From Pycnopodia helianthoides (taxonomy: Eukaryota; Echinodermata; Asteroidea; Forcipulatida; Asteriidae), in the NCBI GenBank assembly GCA_032158295.1, contig CM063249.1, positions 21,516,270 through 21,580,269 of the forward strand: a stretch of 64,000 bases of DNA, in the 5' to 3' direction. The notes beneath the pieces are model-generated. The model saw only the letters and a program-made list of their open reading frames with translations. It ran no database searches and was not told the DNA's origin. Of the stretch, positions 19,918 to 32,200 are shown one piece after another; positions within the stretch are counted from its first letter, which is position 1, and every line of letters begins with the position of its first letter. A program made the position numbers and the translations under genes.

Positions 19918-20166
19918 TTAAGGGGAGACTCGTCATGGTCACAGCAAGCCTGTGGCTGTACAGAGTATTATAAACTCTAACACAGTTACTGTACGGGCGT
20001 GCCATGCGCGTGCTACGCGTGTGATCGCTGGCCTTTACATAACAAAGGATGCTATCATTATTGTGATGTGGCAGCCAGCGCCCGTGTGCTATAGAAACGT
20101 GGTTAGAGTTCAAACTTCCGTGTACAGCCATAGGCCTGCTATGATCATGAAGGCAGTCCCCCTTTA
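19918..20166. mobile_element. Family I TIR element
   Basis: The left end (AAGGGGAGACT-CGTCATGGTC-ACAGCA-GCCTGTGGCTGTACA) returns inverted at the right (TGTACAGCCATAGGCCTGCTATGATCATGAAGGCAGTCCCCCTT). About 249 bp; the centre is CpG-rich (GTGCCATGCGCGTGCTACGCGTG). Only one copy was noticed. Open frames on both strands reflect the symmetry. Confidence 0.8.
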
Positions 20167-20627
20167 AGTATTATTACATCCATCCAAAGTCTATATTGAA
20201 GAAATATCAATAGACTCCAGGCAAGAATTCAAACATATTTGGGAACCTTGGATTACCACTCACATTGTTTTAACGTAAGAAGGAAAACAAATTACACGTA
20301 AAAGCCAACCCCCCCTTAAAAAAAACCAAATAACCCAGTGCCCCCTGGGTGCCCCCCCCCCCCAAATAAAAAATCCTGATAGCGCCCCTCCCCCCCCCCC
20401 CCTAAAAGAAGAAAAAGGGCATCCTATATCCTGATTAAGTCTGTGAGCTGTTCGCTTTCATGTAAAATACATTGGGGCATTTTCAAACCTATAACATTTG
20501 TAACTTCATCAAAGAAGCACCATCCCTACCACTGACCTCGCCTTTGGCTTGCTCCTTTTTACAAGATCTATCTTAATGACAGAAAACTGTCTATATACAG
20601 TTTCACTTTTAAATGGTTTATATATGA
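20167..20627. other. No gene; C tracts
   Basis: Poly-C tracts at 20352-20363 and 20390-20402 with A-rich spacers (20310-20420). Otherwise unremarkable intron DNA. Confidence 0.55.
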
Positions 20628-20880
20628 ACAAGCACTGAGAGAAGTTTTATCTCATTTGTCTTATGGGTGAGTACTTCAATACTCAACTAAAACATATTTA
20701 TCAGACTTAAAATCAGCATTTCAACAAAACAAATTTTTAGTCGAAATTACAGAGTGAGGTATTATTAATCAAATGAAAATCACAATACCGCCAGACTTTT
20801 CGGTCTTGAGTTTACTGGCCCAGAGCTCAAATCACTGGCCTCAGGCCTGCAATCTAGTGTAAGTTTCAAACCCTGTCTGG
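20628..20880 (+). repeat. Family J dispersed repeat (copy 2)
   Basis: Shares TTTTATCTCATTTGTCTTATGGGTGAGTA and CTCAAATCACTGGCCTCAGG-type phrases, in order, with 4985-5230, about 245 bp apart in total span in both. (Quoted phrase given as consensus; short gaps exist.). Confidence 0.65.
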
Positions 20881-21477
20881 GATGTACAGTTCTTAATAAA
20901 CACACCATACAACCAAACTGTGAAATAAAATGTTGTCACATTATGCCGGAATTTTGTTCTAAAAACCTACACTAAGGTTTGTATTTGCTAGGGATTTGCA
21001 GTAAGAATACATATGGAGTACACATAATCTATGCAGGCCATCAGTGAAATCTTGCCTTCTTTTAAGAAAGCACAGTAAGGAGTATGTACTGATGTATGCC
21101 GTGCACCATAAAACCAAGGAGACAATAAACTCTGTTAACACCAAAAATGCACTTTTAAGTTGGACCTAAGCAGAGTTAAGTCAGTTACAGCCAGACCTCC
21201 AAATTTATAATGGTGTTAGCGCGTTCCTCACGCCTCTTCGGCCAAATTTGAATAATCTTACCATGCATGTTAAATTGAGCAGGGGAAATTTGACTTGGAG
21301 GTCATGTTTACGTGTTCATTTACAATCCTCTATACAAGACCTCATGAATTTTATGCAGAAAGTTCAAGTGCATAGGGGTTGTGATAAGTTCTTGTTATGG
21401 ATACAGCGAACACATGTACATTATGTAGTAGGCCTATTGAATGCATTTGGAGTAATGCACCCTCAAAGGTACAGTGG
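20881..21477. other. No gene recognised
   Basis: Intron DNA; no shared repeat seen. Confidence 0.5.
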
Positions 21478-21918
21478 TGTGCCAACCATGTGAGGTTTAT
21501 CCCTATGGTGAACCCACATGGGTGCATGGTGCATCCTGTGAGGTTTATAGTGAACCCTCATGGGTGCTGGGTGAACGCTCATGGGTGCAGAGTATACCCT
21601 GTAGGGTCTATAGTGAACCCTCATTGGTGCAGGGTATACCCTAATGGGTGCAGGGTAAACTCTTATGGGTACAGGGTATGGGTGCAGGGTGAACTCTCAA
21701 GGGTACAGGGTGTACCCTATGAGGTTTATAAAGAACCTTAATAGGCACATGGTGCACTGTGCAAGGTTTACAGTGAGCCTACAGTACTATTAGTGCAGGG
21801 TACACCCTGTGAGTTTGATCATGAACCCTCATGGGTGCATAGTGTACCCTGTGAGTTTTAGAGTGAATTATCATGGGTGCATTGTGCATCCTGTGAGGTT
21901 TAAAGTGAATCCTAATGT
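21478..21918 (+). repeat. Minisatellite with GTGAACCCTCATGGGTGCAG motifs
   Basis: About 440 bp of degenerate tandem units built from GAGGTTTATAGTGAACCC, TCATGGGTGCAGGG and TATACCCT. The unit is about 28 bp, often paired into about 57 bp. The 114-codon frame at 21397-21741 (repeating VNPHGC) lies over it and is not taken as a gene. Confidence 0.85.
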
Positions 21919-22954
21919 TGCACTTTTTGAGATGGTACACTTTAGAAGTTTTGATTTAACCTGTAAAACCACTATAATCTTGAGCTTTTGCTGAATTGAA
22001 TTACAAAGATTTGTTTTTAGATGTTTTGCATATTAACAGACACATTTCTAAGGACTATGTGCATATGCCAACTGCTTGTAAATTATGAAATGGTTTGTGG
22101 TACCCTCTCCTAGATTAAGTTATTCTTCACAGTTTTGTTTCTTAACATAATGATGTTACAGTACGTGCAGACCTGCATTCTCCTGATACAAACCAGAAGC
22201 TTCCAAAGTCATAAACTCGCATAAATTCCGATCACGGTTTGCAATGGGCATTAACTTTCAGTCAGTAAGCACTGGCTGACAAACACTGGCAGTCGTGACA
22301 CCACATTACAACTGCTCCAACTCATATGTACCGCGGCACACATGAAGAATCTAACAGATGTATATATTCAAATGAATGTAAACAGAGTAGACCGTCTCGG
22401 GTGAACAGTAAGCGACTTTGCCCGGGTGCAGGTCAGTTCCTTTTATGGTGACAAGACGCCAAACCACCTCTCTACGTACATTCCTACCTCCTCCACTTCC
22501 TATTAAAATACTTCAGCTCTTTAACCTCTTCAGCAGAAAAAAAAGAAGATTTGAAGTCAAAATGATCGTAAAAACATTAAGGACAAGCAACATGAAAACA
22601 CCAAATAAACAGACAATAATTGCAGGGTTCTCTCCTGGATTGGTTGGGCATGCTCGACCCAAATTTGGGAAGTTTGGCCTACATGCACAAGCACACTGAA
22701 TTAAAAACAAGGTCCCCGGAATGTTTTTCACTTGTTGTTTATCTTTGGTTTTAAAAGCCCTATGTAATGTATGCAATCTGGCTTATTCTAAATGGTTTTA
22801 TCTTGACGATTTTTGTGAATTTGATCTGAATTTTTTATGTGCTAGCTGCAATTTGCACTTGGCGGCCTTGAATATGCTAGCTTGTGCATGGGGTGAACTA
22901 GAACCCTGAGTTAATTCATCTACAAGCATTAAAGATAATGTAGGCCACGGCTTC
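21919..22954. other. No gene recognised
   Basis: Intron DNA. Frames at 22418-22699 (plus) and 22513-22776 (minus) show no domain. Confidence 0.45.
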
Positions 22955-23075
22955 TAATTGCCCCTGGTCTTGGCCTTGGACCCCCTTCAAAATGTTTCCA
23001 TAAACTTACAGATTTTCCAATGGAATTGCCTTAGCAAAAAAAAAAGGAAAATGCCTTGCCCTCTAAAAGGCGAAA
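22955..23075 (-). repeat. Family G fragment
   Basis: The reverse complement has AGAGGGCAAGGCATTTTCC and TTGCTAAGGCAATTCCATTG, matching other family G copies, and ends with CAAGACCAGGGGCAATTAG. Confidence 0.6.
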
Positions 23076-23443
23076 TTAAAGGCCCACATACATGTACATT
23101 GTATTACAATGCTTCTTACAACAGAGGAGCATTAGAGTGGAAAGTTAGAATCTCTAGAGGCCCAGTCCATTTATGTTGTTTTTAAAAAGAATACATGTGT
23201 ATAAAAAATAGAACAACTCAAAAATATTCCGCAAATGTGCTTTGTGTGGACAAACTTTCTAAACATGCAATCTTCACAAATTATGTGAACTACTTTCATG
23301 TATTTAATGTTAACTTTGCATCAGGAATACAGAATATTATTTGGTTTTGCCCATACACCGATGTGTGTAAAGCACTGTACACTCAGTTCCTGGTACCTGC
23401 TGCTGATATATAGGATTTGAACTGCCTCTATAGCTATTGGGCA

Positions 23444-23610
23444 ATCTCAGTGGTCTAGTGGTAAGAGTAAGACTTCTGCTCTAGAGTGACAAAGGTCGTG
23501 GGTTTGAATCCCACGCGAGTAATGTGCCTAGGTTTTTTTTCCACAGGACTTGTGAAAGTACCTAGTATACAGTGTTGTACACACATCAGTGTATGGGTAA
23601 AACCAAATTA
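23444..23610 (+). repeat. tRNA-derived SINE-like element (family S2)
   Basis: Box A-like AGTGGTCTAGTGG (about 23450-23461) and box B GGTTTGAATCC (23511-23521). The tail shares AGTATACAGTGTTGTACACA and GTATGGGTAAAACC with 7384-7545. Confidence 0.75.
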
Positions 23611-24564
23611 ATATAGTTTTTATGTTTATTTGAACCCGTGTTGTGTACATTATTTAGTAGGCCATTTAATTGCTCATTTATTGTTTCATAAATAAGTAGA
23701 TTAGTTTGGAGATGACATCATAAACATCAATATTTCCAACTGGTTCATCAAATTCCTGAGATATATTAGCGTTCCATGAAGAAGAACCAAAAATATTTCA
23801 CCCCAAGTAGAAAGTGCACGCTAGTGTACAGTTCCACATTCCTAGAACCTTTACCCTCAATCCCCACCAGGTATTAATACGTGTGAATGGTCATCAAGGT
23901 GCGATGACACTTTACTGTGTACATTAATTCAGTCTATGGAAATCAAATAATTTCTTGCATGGTCTGTCAAGGGAGCGTGTTTGTATCCGAGGGACTGGGA
24001 TGATCCCCAAGGGGCACAGTTAAGGCACAATCCAGAGGTCATGACCTACAAATATCAATCTGATAAACTTGGGATTCATGTCCCGAAGCTCAGCCTGTGT
24101 TTTCGGGTGGAAGAACTCCAGAAGCGTGAATAGTGAAGAATAGATGTTATTCTAGGGCTTGGATAGAAGGTGACTTTTTATTGTGTATCAAGGTTTTATG
24201 GTCGATCATAAAAGGATAGTAATTAGGCCTATATAATATGATGCAACGGCTTTGCTGTGAAAGGTTCCGTTGAAATGACACTAATTTGTTTCTGAATTTT
24301 TGGGGGCGCAGTTGCAGAATTTTATAAATGGATGTGTTTCGGGGAATGATTGAAAATAATTAAAGTTTAAAAGAGCCTTGATGAGAAGTGTGATCTAGAT
24401 TTGATGGAAGTGCGCTTTTAGGCTTAGAATTCATGATTGGACTTGAGTTTTTATTTGCCATGGAGATTTGAGAATTCTTTAAGTACGAAGAATTTGAAGT
24501 GTAGTGATGATAGTCCGCTTTTGGTTCCATGTAAACAAGTTCCAATCGAGCAGTTCTTAATCTA
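23611..24564. other. No gene recognised
   Basis: Intron DNA without shared repeats. A minus frame at 24360-24605 overlaps the foldback that follows and has no domain. Confidence 0.5.
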
Positions 24565-24742
24565 GTGAGGTTTGCGGAGACGTCATAAATATAAAACTCT
24601 CTCAACGAGTTGTTGTGATTCTGAAAAGAACCGGTGGTTCAAAGAGTCTACATGTAGTTGAGAGATTGTTAAACCAGTCTTTTCAGAACCCCTACAACTC
24701 ATAGAGAGAGATTTATGTACATGGTGTTTTCGCAAACCACAC
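24565..24742. mobile_element. Family K foldback element
   Basis: The left arm (GTGAGGTTTGCGGAGACGTC ... AAAACTCTCTCAACGAGTTGT ... TTCTGAAAAGA) is inverted on the right (TCTTTTCAGAACCCCTACAACTCATAGAGAGAG ... GTTTTCGCAAACCACAC). The same arm phrase (GTGAGGTTTGCGGAGACACC) is found at about 40542 inside the family Q copy, so K and Q may share an end. Confidence 0.75.
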
Positions 24743-25714
24743 TCAATTGTATCCCCACCGTGCAAAGTGTCTTACTTAGTTCTTAATCTGGAACCTTCTT
24801 CTACGTCTGTTTGGTTTTCTGTCTGTACAGCTTCAGCTCGGGTTTGTTTCTGAAAACCCAGCAGGGACCGTGATACATTCTTTCTTCAATTGAACTGTCT
24901 GGAGGCATTTGTAGCATTTATTAACATACTTTAAACTATAAATCTCGGCTTTCTTTTCTCTGGCTTGGTTTACAGCATAAATTATTATGCCACACCATAG
25001 GACCACCGTGTGCATGATCAGTCAATAATCACCAATTACAGCTAGTTGATACCAAACTGTGAAGATATTAATGCCGCAAGATAAGAGTGATCACTGAGTG
25101 TAGTCCTTTACAGTCCTTTACAATTCGACCGGGATAATCCCTTCTTCATTTATAGAACCGAAATGTATAAGGCCTTGGAAAGGGCTTCAATTATTTCTCA
25201 TCGCTTTGGAGATTTCTTAAAGGGATTTAAAATTCCAGAAGAGATTTGGGGAAATTGTTATCCCTGAGTTGGACAAAATAACACTGCATTTAGTGCAGGC
25301 TTTAGCTGGTGTTTTCTAAACATGTGTACGATGATGCTTAGTCGTGTATTGATGTTAAGCCAGTGGTCACTTGTACCTTGATGTTAGCTAAGTTTGTGTT
25401 TAGTACAAGTGTGAAAATTATTTATCACTTATTCTTTCTGACTAAGATGAACCACTCAATCCTGTTGGTAAGTCGTAAGTCTGTTGGTAAGTCGTCACAC
25501 CCAGCCGTATCTGCTGCATGCCCGAAGTTTTCATGACTTCCAGCTCCAAAGCTGGCATCTGATTGTGTGTAAATTTACCACGAATCACACATTTTATCAT
25601 CAAAAAGCATTTTCTTTGGACAGGAACTTGTAATTCTGGGAAGACCTAGAGTCTTTGTAGAATGTCATGTGAAGCCAAGAAACTTCTTGCACAAATCAGC
25701 TAAGAAAAACTCAA
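24743..25714. other. No gene recognised
   Basis: Intron DNA; small tandem scraps such as AGTCCTTTACAGTCCTTTAC (about 25104) and TCTGTTGGTAAGTCG twice (about 25467-25498). Confidence 0.5.
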
Positions 25715-26110
25715 TGGCGATTGGGTTGGCAGTGCGGTTTCCTTCCTCACCTTCCACCTTTAGGACTGTGGTTCGAATCCCGCTGGGAGCACTATGTGGA
25801 TTGGGTTTCCAGTCCCTACCTGATTGCGTAGGTTTTTCCCTGGAGTATTTCTCTGGGGTTTTCCTCCCACATCAAAAACTGAAACCCTCCTTCTTTGTCT
25901 TCTCTCCATGGGGATACTTAGCTAGTTTAAGACTGTGGTTCGAATCCCGCTGGGAGCACTATGTGGGTTGGGTTACCAGTCCCTACCTGTTTGTGTGGGT
26001 TTTCCCTGGAATATTTTTCTGGGGTTTTCCTCCCACATCAAAAAATGAAACTTCCTTCTTTGTCTTCTCTCCATGGGATACTGAGCTAGTTTAGTGATTA
26101 AGTCCACTTT
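25715..26110 (+). repeat. SINE-like element with tandem duplication of its body
   Basis: A body of about 165 bp (GACTGTGGTTCGAATCCCGC ... CTGGGGTTTTCCTCCCACATC ... GTCTTCTCTCCATGGG) occurs twice in tandem, starting near 25763 and 25929. Box B GGTTCGAATCC is in both. The duplication keeps the reading open (25669-26094, 141 codons repeating FLPHQKLK-type peptide); this is not considered coding. Confidence 0.8.
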
Positions 26111-26507
26111 TCTGAGAACCCTAGGCTTACAACCGGAATTAATAAATAAACTCCTATGGGCTTCTGGTACCCAGTTGAGCCACTTTGTGTGAAGTGGGCA
26201 TGGCTATAGTGGAGTTACAACACATGAACAGAAATCATTGATTACTTACAGAATAAATGCTAACTCCAAATTAGGTCTCCTTGTTTCATTTGTTCTGGTC
26301 TTAAACAGAACTATGACTTTCACATAAACAATTCTTGAGGTAAACTATGGCCACTTTAGAAACCAGATTCTGGGCTTTGGCTTGGGCTGGGCTTATATTC
26401 CGTAAGTTATTTTGAAAATGAATGTTTTTAGTATGGGGTTTCAAATAGGCAGACATTGTCTAAGCCAAATTCATTTACACATTGGTTTGTATGCAATGCC
26501 CTACACC
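26111..26507. other. No gene recognised
   Basis: Intron DNA without recognised features. Confidence 0.5.
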
Positions 26508-26701
26508 AGAGCTGCCAACTCTTCCTGATTCTGCGGAAAGTTCCCCGAAAATAAACCAATCTTTCCATGCTCTGATGAACAACTTTAGAAATCTCCCTGA
26601 TTATGGAAACCTTTTCCCTATTATGTTGAATGTAATTCTGAATAGCTCCCTGATTGTTGTACAAATCTCCCTGATTGCAAGATGCACATGTTGGCAGCTC
26701 T
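26508..26701. mobile_element. Family N TIR element
   Basis: 194 bp, with AGAGCTGCCAAC at the left end and its exact inverse GTTGGCAGCTCT at the right. Internal CTCCCTGATT phrases repeat four times (TTCCTGATT, CTCCCTGATT x3). No transposase. Confidence 0.75.
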
Positions 26702-27584
26702 ACCTACATGTACATACACACTTCGCTTGCGCAGTTTTTTTTATTAAGAAAAGATTATATTAAACAGTTAATGATCCATTAATTCAGCTTGCTATATGAT
26801 AAAAATAACAACATTTGCATGATTTGAGATCTCCACTTGCATGGCTAGTAAAATGTCTAAGTTTAATTGGCAAAGTAATAGTCTCTGAAGCAATGATTTT
26901 AATAGTTTAACTTCAAACACGGTTTTCTCCAAGCATGAAAGTTTGGCTGCTGGGGTCAGGTGTCGCTTCACAAACACAAAAACTGTGACCGGTGACGATT
27001 TCACTGTTGGCCTCCCAATAATTACAGCATCGCCTCTAACCTATCACAATACCAACCTCATTGTGGTCTTCCTGAGATCATGGAGGATGAAGAGTTTGAA
27101 GCTCTTTGAGGCAGTCAACTGGTGGATTAAAATGTGACAATCACAGGCAAAGTTGTACAATGAGAAGCCTTCTGGTCATGCTTTGTGGGATTCTCTAATT
27201 CTCATGGCTGTTTGTTAAGACCCTCATGTCATGGTCACTTTACCATGTTAAGAAGGACCTGTGCATCCTAGATAAGATGCAGTATTGGTCATGTTGGTGA
27301 TACTTTACAACACTGCTTCTTGGATGCTACTCTAACAAGTTAACAACACACGAGGTTGTCAAATATTTGCGCATTCAACCTTTGAAAGTTTTCAGCCTAA
27401 ACTATGTGTTTTTCAAGAAACCTATGAAGTACACACATTTCTTTCTTCTAAAAATCATGTATAAATAGAACGTAATTTATCAGCTAATTTTCTGCGTATT
27501 TTTCAGTGCTGTAGTAAACTTTAAATCTCTGGATACAAAGTTTTGCAATTTTGTGTGTTGTGATAGCCAACGTTGTTCTTAATC
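26702..27584. other. No gene recognised
   Basis: Intron DNA. Overlapping short frames at 26792-27137 on both strands have no domain. Confidence 0.45.
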
Positions 27585-27760
27585 TTCATTGCCTCATTGT
27601 TCAGATGGGACGTAAAGCTGTAGGTCCTGTGTGTCGTGTAATGCATGTAAACTAACACAATACACTTTAGAGAAGGGGTTTGCCATGGTGTTTCTGGCAT
27701 GGTTGGCTGAATATTGTGCTGTATCACCTTGTAAACCTTTCCAAGATGAAATGTAAATTG
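27585..27760 (+). repeat. SINE-like element (family S4), 3' part
   Basis: GGGACGTAAAGCTGTAGGTCC, TGTCGTGTAATGCATGTAAA and GAGAAGGGGTTTGCCATGG-type phrases match 36975-37385 and 33455-33720. The tRNA-like head is missing. Confidence 0.7.
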
Positions 27761-27844
27761 GTCTTATAACTCAAAAACTTAGCATTAAACAATAAGTCTT
27801 TTGAGATGCCTTTAGATAAACCACTATAAAAATTTATTGTACTG

Positions 27845-28130
27845 TGTTGTGGCCGGGCAGTCTAAGTTCTATCATTTACAGAAGTGGGCTCGAATCCTGG
27901 CCTGGTCAGTTTCGACATTGGTGTCCTTGAGCAAGGCACTTTATCATAATTGCTTCTCTCCACCGGGGAGTACAAATGGGTGATGACCAGACCTTGGGAG
28001 TAACCTGCGATTGACTGGCATTCTGTCCATTAAGAATTGAACAATTCTCACTGGTTTTAGTGCCAACAAAACCAGATATAAACCCCAGTCTGATGAGCCA
28101 TATTGGCTTGGAACAGACTTTACTTGTTTT
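27845..28130 (+). repeat. tRNA-derived SINE-like element (family S5)
   Basis: Head TTGTGGCCGGGCAGTCTAAG with box B-like GGGCTCGAATCCTGGCC, then TGTCCTTGAGCAAGGCAC. A related full copy is at 29552-29903; the right part is diverged. Confidence 0.65.
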
Positions 28131-28552
28131 TTTAATATTAAGAACCGATTATTGTTAATGTCATTTTACAAACTACATTCACAAACTAGGTAGAATGATA
28201 TTTGCTTGCTCTCTCACTGTCTACTGCCATGGTAGAGGTTTGAGTAGGCAAGGACCACACTCTGAGTCTGTGTTATTCCCCTTGAAGCTAAGATACACAA
28301 CTTGCAGGTGTGTAAATGTGAGGTCATTAACCCTTTACAATAGGACTTGGTCTCCAAATAGACCAGTCCCGTACACTGACCCATTTCATGTCCTTCATGT
28401 CAGATTTATCTTTATATCCGTAGACCTGATTTCATTCAAGGTAGTATAAACAATTAAAACTTTCAATAAAAAGCTGTAATCAATTAAAGGTTGTGCACAA
28501 CATTGGTGAGATTGAAAATGCGTATGTCCACAGATTTATATATGATTTTGGG
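28131..28552. other. No gene recognised
   Basis: Intron DNA. The 84-codon frame at 28195-28449 has no recognised domain. Confidence 0.45.
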
Positions 28553-28760
28553 TCAAACAAAGACAATTTACTAGAGCGGAACTTGAACCTATGACCTGCG
28601 TATTAACATGCCTGTGCTGTACCAACTGAGCCATCTAGCCCTAATGTTGGTGGTCTCCCTATTTTGTCAATATCTTTGTTGGGTGGGGGGTGCCATCCAG
28701 AAGCCATACTACCTGTGACTGCTGCATAGCCAGGTATTACACCCAAGTTTACAATACATC
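28553..28760 (-). repeat. tRNA-derived SINE-like element (family S3)
   Basis: Reverse of the tRNA-like head: CGGAACTTGAACCTATGACC, GTGCTGTACCAACTGAGCCA, then CTAATGTTGGTGGTCTCCCT and TGTCAATATCTTTGTTGG. Landmarks are in the same order as 10820-10985. Confidence 0.75.
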
Positions 28761-28794
28761 ATGGAAAAAGTAAAATGGCATTAAAATTAAAGAC

Positions 28795-29345
28795 AACTGA
28801 AACATCAGCCGTTATATCAATTTGATGTGATGTCTTAAACATTCTGTATGCTGTGAAACGCTTGTCTCACTGGGCCCTAATTAGGTGTTATTTGAAAGCT
28901 CTTCTTCTCATCTATATGATGAGTTTTGAGTTTTGGCAGGGAGTGCCTGGTTTGGGCATGGAATGTTACTTTTCACAAAATATCAAGAAAAGAGTGCATA
29001 GTTTGTACAAATGGTCAGCCGTGTTCAACACTGTGATGATTCTACTGTGGAAGCCTAAGTGGTGTCCACAACATTGGTAGGATGGAAGAAAAAATGTCTA
29101 CAGATAATGGAAATGAAATTAAATGGAATGAAGATGGTCATGGTGGGTTCCCTTTAATTAATGTTTTGCTTGAAGTGCTATAGTTGTTGTAAGAAATGAG
29201 TAAAAACAATCAATTTTTAATCTAGGGAGTCCAAAACCTGATGTTTTAAAACAGTGAAAACATACATTATAAGTTTGTTTTCACTATTTTCCCCCTGATT
29301 CTTATGATTGATTGAGCTTAAACTTTCACAGGTTTGATATTTTAT
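28795..29345 (+). repeat. Family Q dispersed repeat (copy 1)
   Basis: 28795-29060 is the inverse of about 40740-40960 (e.g. ATATCAATTTGATGTGATGT, GGTGTTATTTGAAAGCTC). 29120-29345 is the inverse of 40380-40640 and 61855-62100 (GATTGAGCTTAAACTTTCAC, CATGGTGGGTTCCCTTTAA). About 550 bp; no open frame of note. Confidence 0.75.
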
Positions 29346-29551
29346 GTCTTGGACTGTGTGGTCTCGACAACAACAATGGAAAGCACATATGTTTCACAAC
29401 AACTTATGAAGCCTAAGCCAAAGCCCAAGAACAAGCACAAGCCATGGTTTCAAAATGGGCCATAGTTTACATCAAGATCCATATGTGAAACTTGGGATTT
29501 GAGGCCAAAACAAATGGAAGCATGGATAACTTCCCTGTAATTTGTAGGGTG

Positions 29552-29903
29552 TCATGGCTGGGTGGTTTAGAGCATCGGATTCAAGCTCTGGTGATCGAGT
29601 CATCGGGGTGTGGGTTTGAATCCCGGTCGTGACACTTGTGTCCCTGAGCAAGATGCTTTACTATAATTGCTCCTCTCCCCCCACCGGGGTATAATGGGTA
29701 CCTGCGAGGGTAGAGGTTGATATTGTGTATGAGAAAGCCTTCGGTGCGCCATGGCAGCACGGGGCTGTATACTCCCCAGGGAGCTGAGAAAGATTACAGA
29801 ATGCTATTGGCCCAATGACCAGGGCACTTATGTAAAATGCATTGATACGTTATTGTGAACAGTGCTATATAAGAACTAGTTATTATTATATTATTATTAT
29901 TAA
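29552..29903 (+). repeat. tRNA-derived SINE-like element (family S5) with TTA tail
   Basis: Head with box A-like TGGCTGGGTGGTTTAGAGCA and box B GGGTTTGAATCCC. The body TGTCCCTGAGCAAGATGCTT ... GGAGCTGAGAAAGATTACAG ... GTGCTATATAAGAACTAG is followed by a TTATTATTA tail (29879-29903). It matches 42145-42600 in reverse, over about 300 bp. Confidence 0.8.
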
Positions 29904-32200
29904 TTGGTACTCAGTTTTTCTGTAAGAAAAACAATTTGAAATGTTGGTTTGTGTAAGTCAGAAAGAACCCTTGTAAAAGACTTTGTGGCCTGGTCCCACT
30001 GTACATTGCTTTAACATGTGACAAAAACCACCCATGTGAAGAATAATTCGCCCGTAGATCATGGGTACTCATTAACCTAATTTCCCTGAAGAAAATACAA
30101 ATGTTTCTGCTCCTTTTAACATATGGATAACTGCTTAACTTGAAAGGTTTGTTATTGATACGACTTGCTAATCAGAAGTGGCCTTTACCGTTGGGGGAAA
30201 TAAAATATCTTGCCCTTTCAGGAATGAAATTCACAGCTTGCAAAACAACAGAATCAAAACGCCAGCTCAGATTGGCACATGTGTAAACATCCTTTTGCGA
30301 TGGATGTGTTCAGTGCTGAAATACAAATAGGGATGCATTCCAATGGACTGGTCAGGTCAATGGCATTGTGGTATGCCGATGGTGTATTTAAATCATAACA
30401 CTAATACTATGCTGGGAAATTGGACTTCAGTCCGAGCATCTTTCCTATGGACCATGTGACCTGTGACATCACATGTTTACAAAAGAGCCACAGAGCCTGG
30501 ACTACCTGCAGGCACGATTTGTACACAGCCCAATGGAAGAAAACATAAAATCTTATATTTTATGGAAATTGCACTGTCTGGTTTGTATCAACTTTTGATG
30601 TGGAAAAAGGGTCACATCTCCAAACTTGTTCAGCTGAAGTGTTATAACTCTTGATGTGGAAATTATGACTCAAAATGTAAAAATTTCCCATTACCAGTGT
30701 AGTATCTTGCCTGCCAGAAAGGCCCTGGAGTGTACAAGGTCACTCTTTTTGTAAACAAAGGTTACTGGCATTTAAGATTAGAGACTTTTATCCCTCCTCC
30801 CACCATTCCTGAAGGACTCTATCTATGGGAAAATACAATGTAGTGCATCACAAAACTGAATTTAACTTAAATCTACATGTAAAAGCCTGTCTTTAATTTT
30901 TCTCCTTGAGTACCATTCCTTTACTTTCACTTTAGGACAGTGAAGGTTGGAAATTACCTCAGTAGTCCATGTTCCAGATGTGTGAATGACATCGATTTGA
31001 GCTATTTTAATTGCCTAATAATTGAATTGTTCAGGAGTAACATCAATTGATGCAAATTGCAAAAAGATAAGAAAGGAAGATTGGAATGGTTTTGACATCT
31101 GAAATATTTCAAAACCAGTGATAAAACTAAGGTCTAATTTGTTTGGTTGAGGGATAGGTGGGGGTGGGGGGGGGGTGCACGGATTTATATGAGAGTCCAC
31201 ATGCTTTCTACATGTGGGAGGGGGTTGGGGTACCTGGAGGTAGACCAGACTCTAGCTATGACTCCAGCTCTTGTTAACCCTAGTACTACGGTGTCCAGTC
31301 TAAGCAATGTCCGAACAGGTCGGCCAAATATTTGGACTATGTATTTGTAGGGCTGATTATATTGCTCTCATTTAAAATGCATTTGTATTGGTTAAAATGT
31401 ACCATGTGACCTTAAAATTACCTTTGTGAAACTTCAAGTTGTGACCAAAGTTAAGTTTGGGAAGTCGGCTTTAATGTTTGTGTATGCCTTGATTGCAAGG
31501 TTTTAGCCAGAATTTGGTAAAAAGGGTGTTAAGATTTGCTGGAAATTTAGAAACTGGGTGTCCAGATTGTTTACTGCAGTCATTGTTTCTAGGATTTTTA
31601 CAGCTTAAAATGCATTTATTTTAATACATGTATTTAATGTAATGCACTGTTTATATGAGTAAAGGCAAAGCTTTTACTGTCAGTTTCAAACTCTTTGTCA
31701 AAATTATGATAGTAACAGCAGCTAGATTCAAATCTGGGGTTTGGAAAAGGCCCTGAAATGATCATGAAAGGAAATTCCTGCCCATTTCTTTTCTGCAGAA
31801 TTGTGTCAAATCTTTCATTTCTTGATTTCTTGAAAAAAACTTCTTTGATTTTCCTGATAAGAAGTTTAAATGATGCTGAAGTAATTCACTCTTTGTGTGT
31901 AGAGCTTCGAATTGGGGACAGCAGTGAATAGAAGCATTGGTTAACTCTGTATTGTCATGGTAATGTAATGACACTTTCATCCAAACAGATACATAAATAC
32001 ACTACAAATAAAGCATGAAGTTGAGGCTCTACATGCACATGGCAGATCTGTGCAAGTAGCTTATTATGGATTATAGGATTATAGGTTGTATGTTGAGGTG
32101 CCAATACATATATTTGGTTTGGAGTGAAGTTAATCACAAGAAGTGCCCTCGATCCACTAAGCTAAGTACATGTAGTATTTCTCACCGGTTTTCCCACCCC
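29904..32200. other. Intron; no gene, G-rich tract at 31158-31175
   Basis: No shared repeats recognised over 2.3 kb. GTGGGGGTG followed by G10 at 31158-31175 could form a G-quadruplex-like structure on the plus strand. Scattered short frames have no domain. Confidence 0.5.

Noticed and set aside
21397..21741. 114-codon frame rich in NPHGC
   Set aside because: Minisatellite translation; frame is lost at both ends of the array.
25669..26094. 141-codon plus frame
   Set aside because: Tandem duplicated SINE body.
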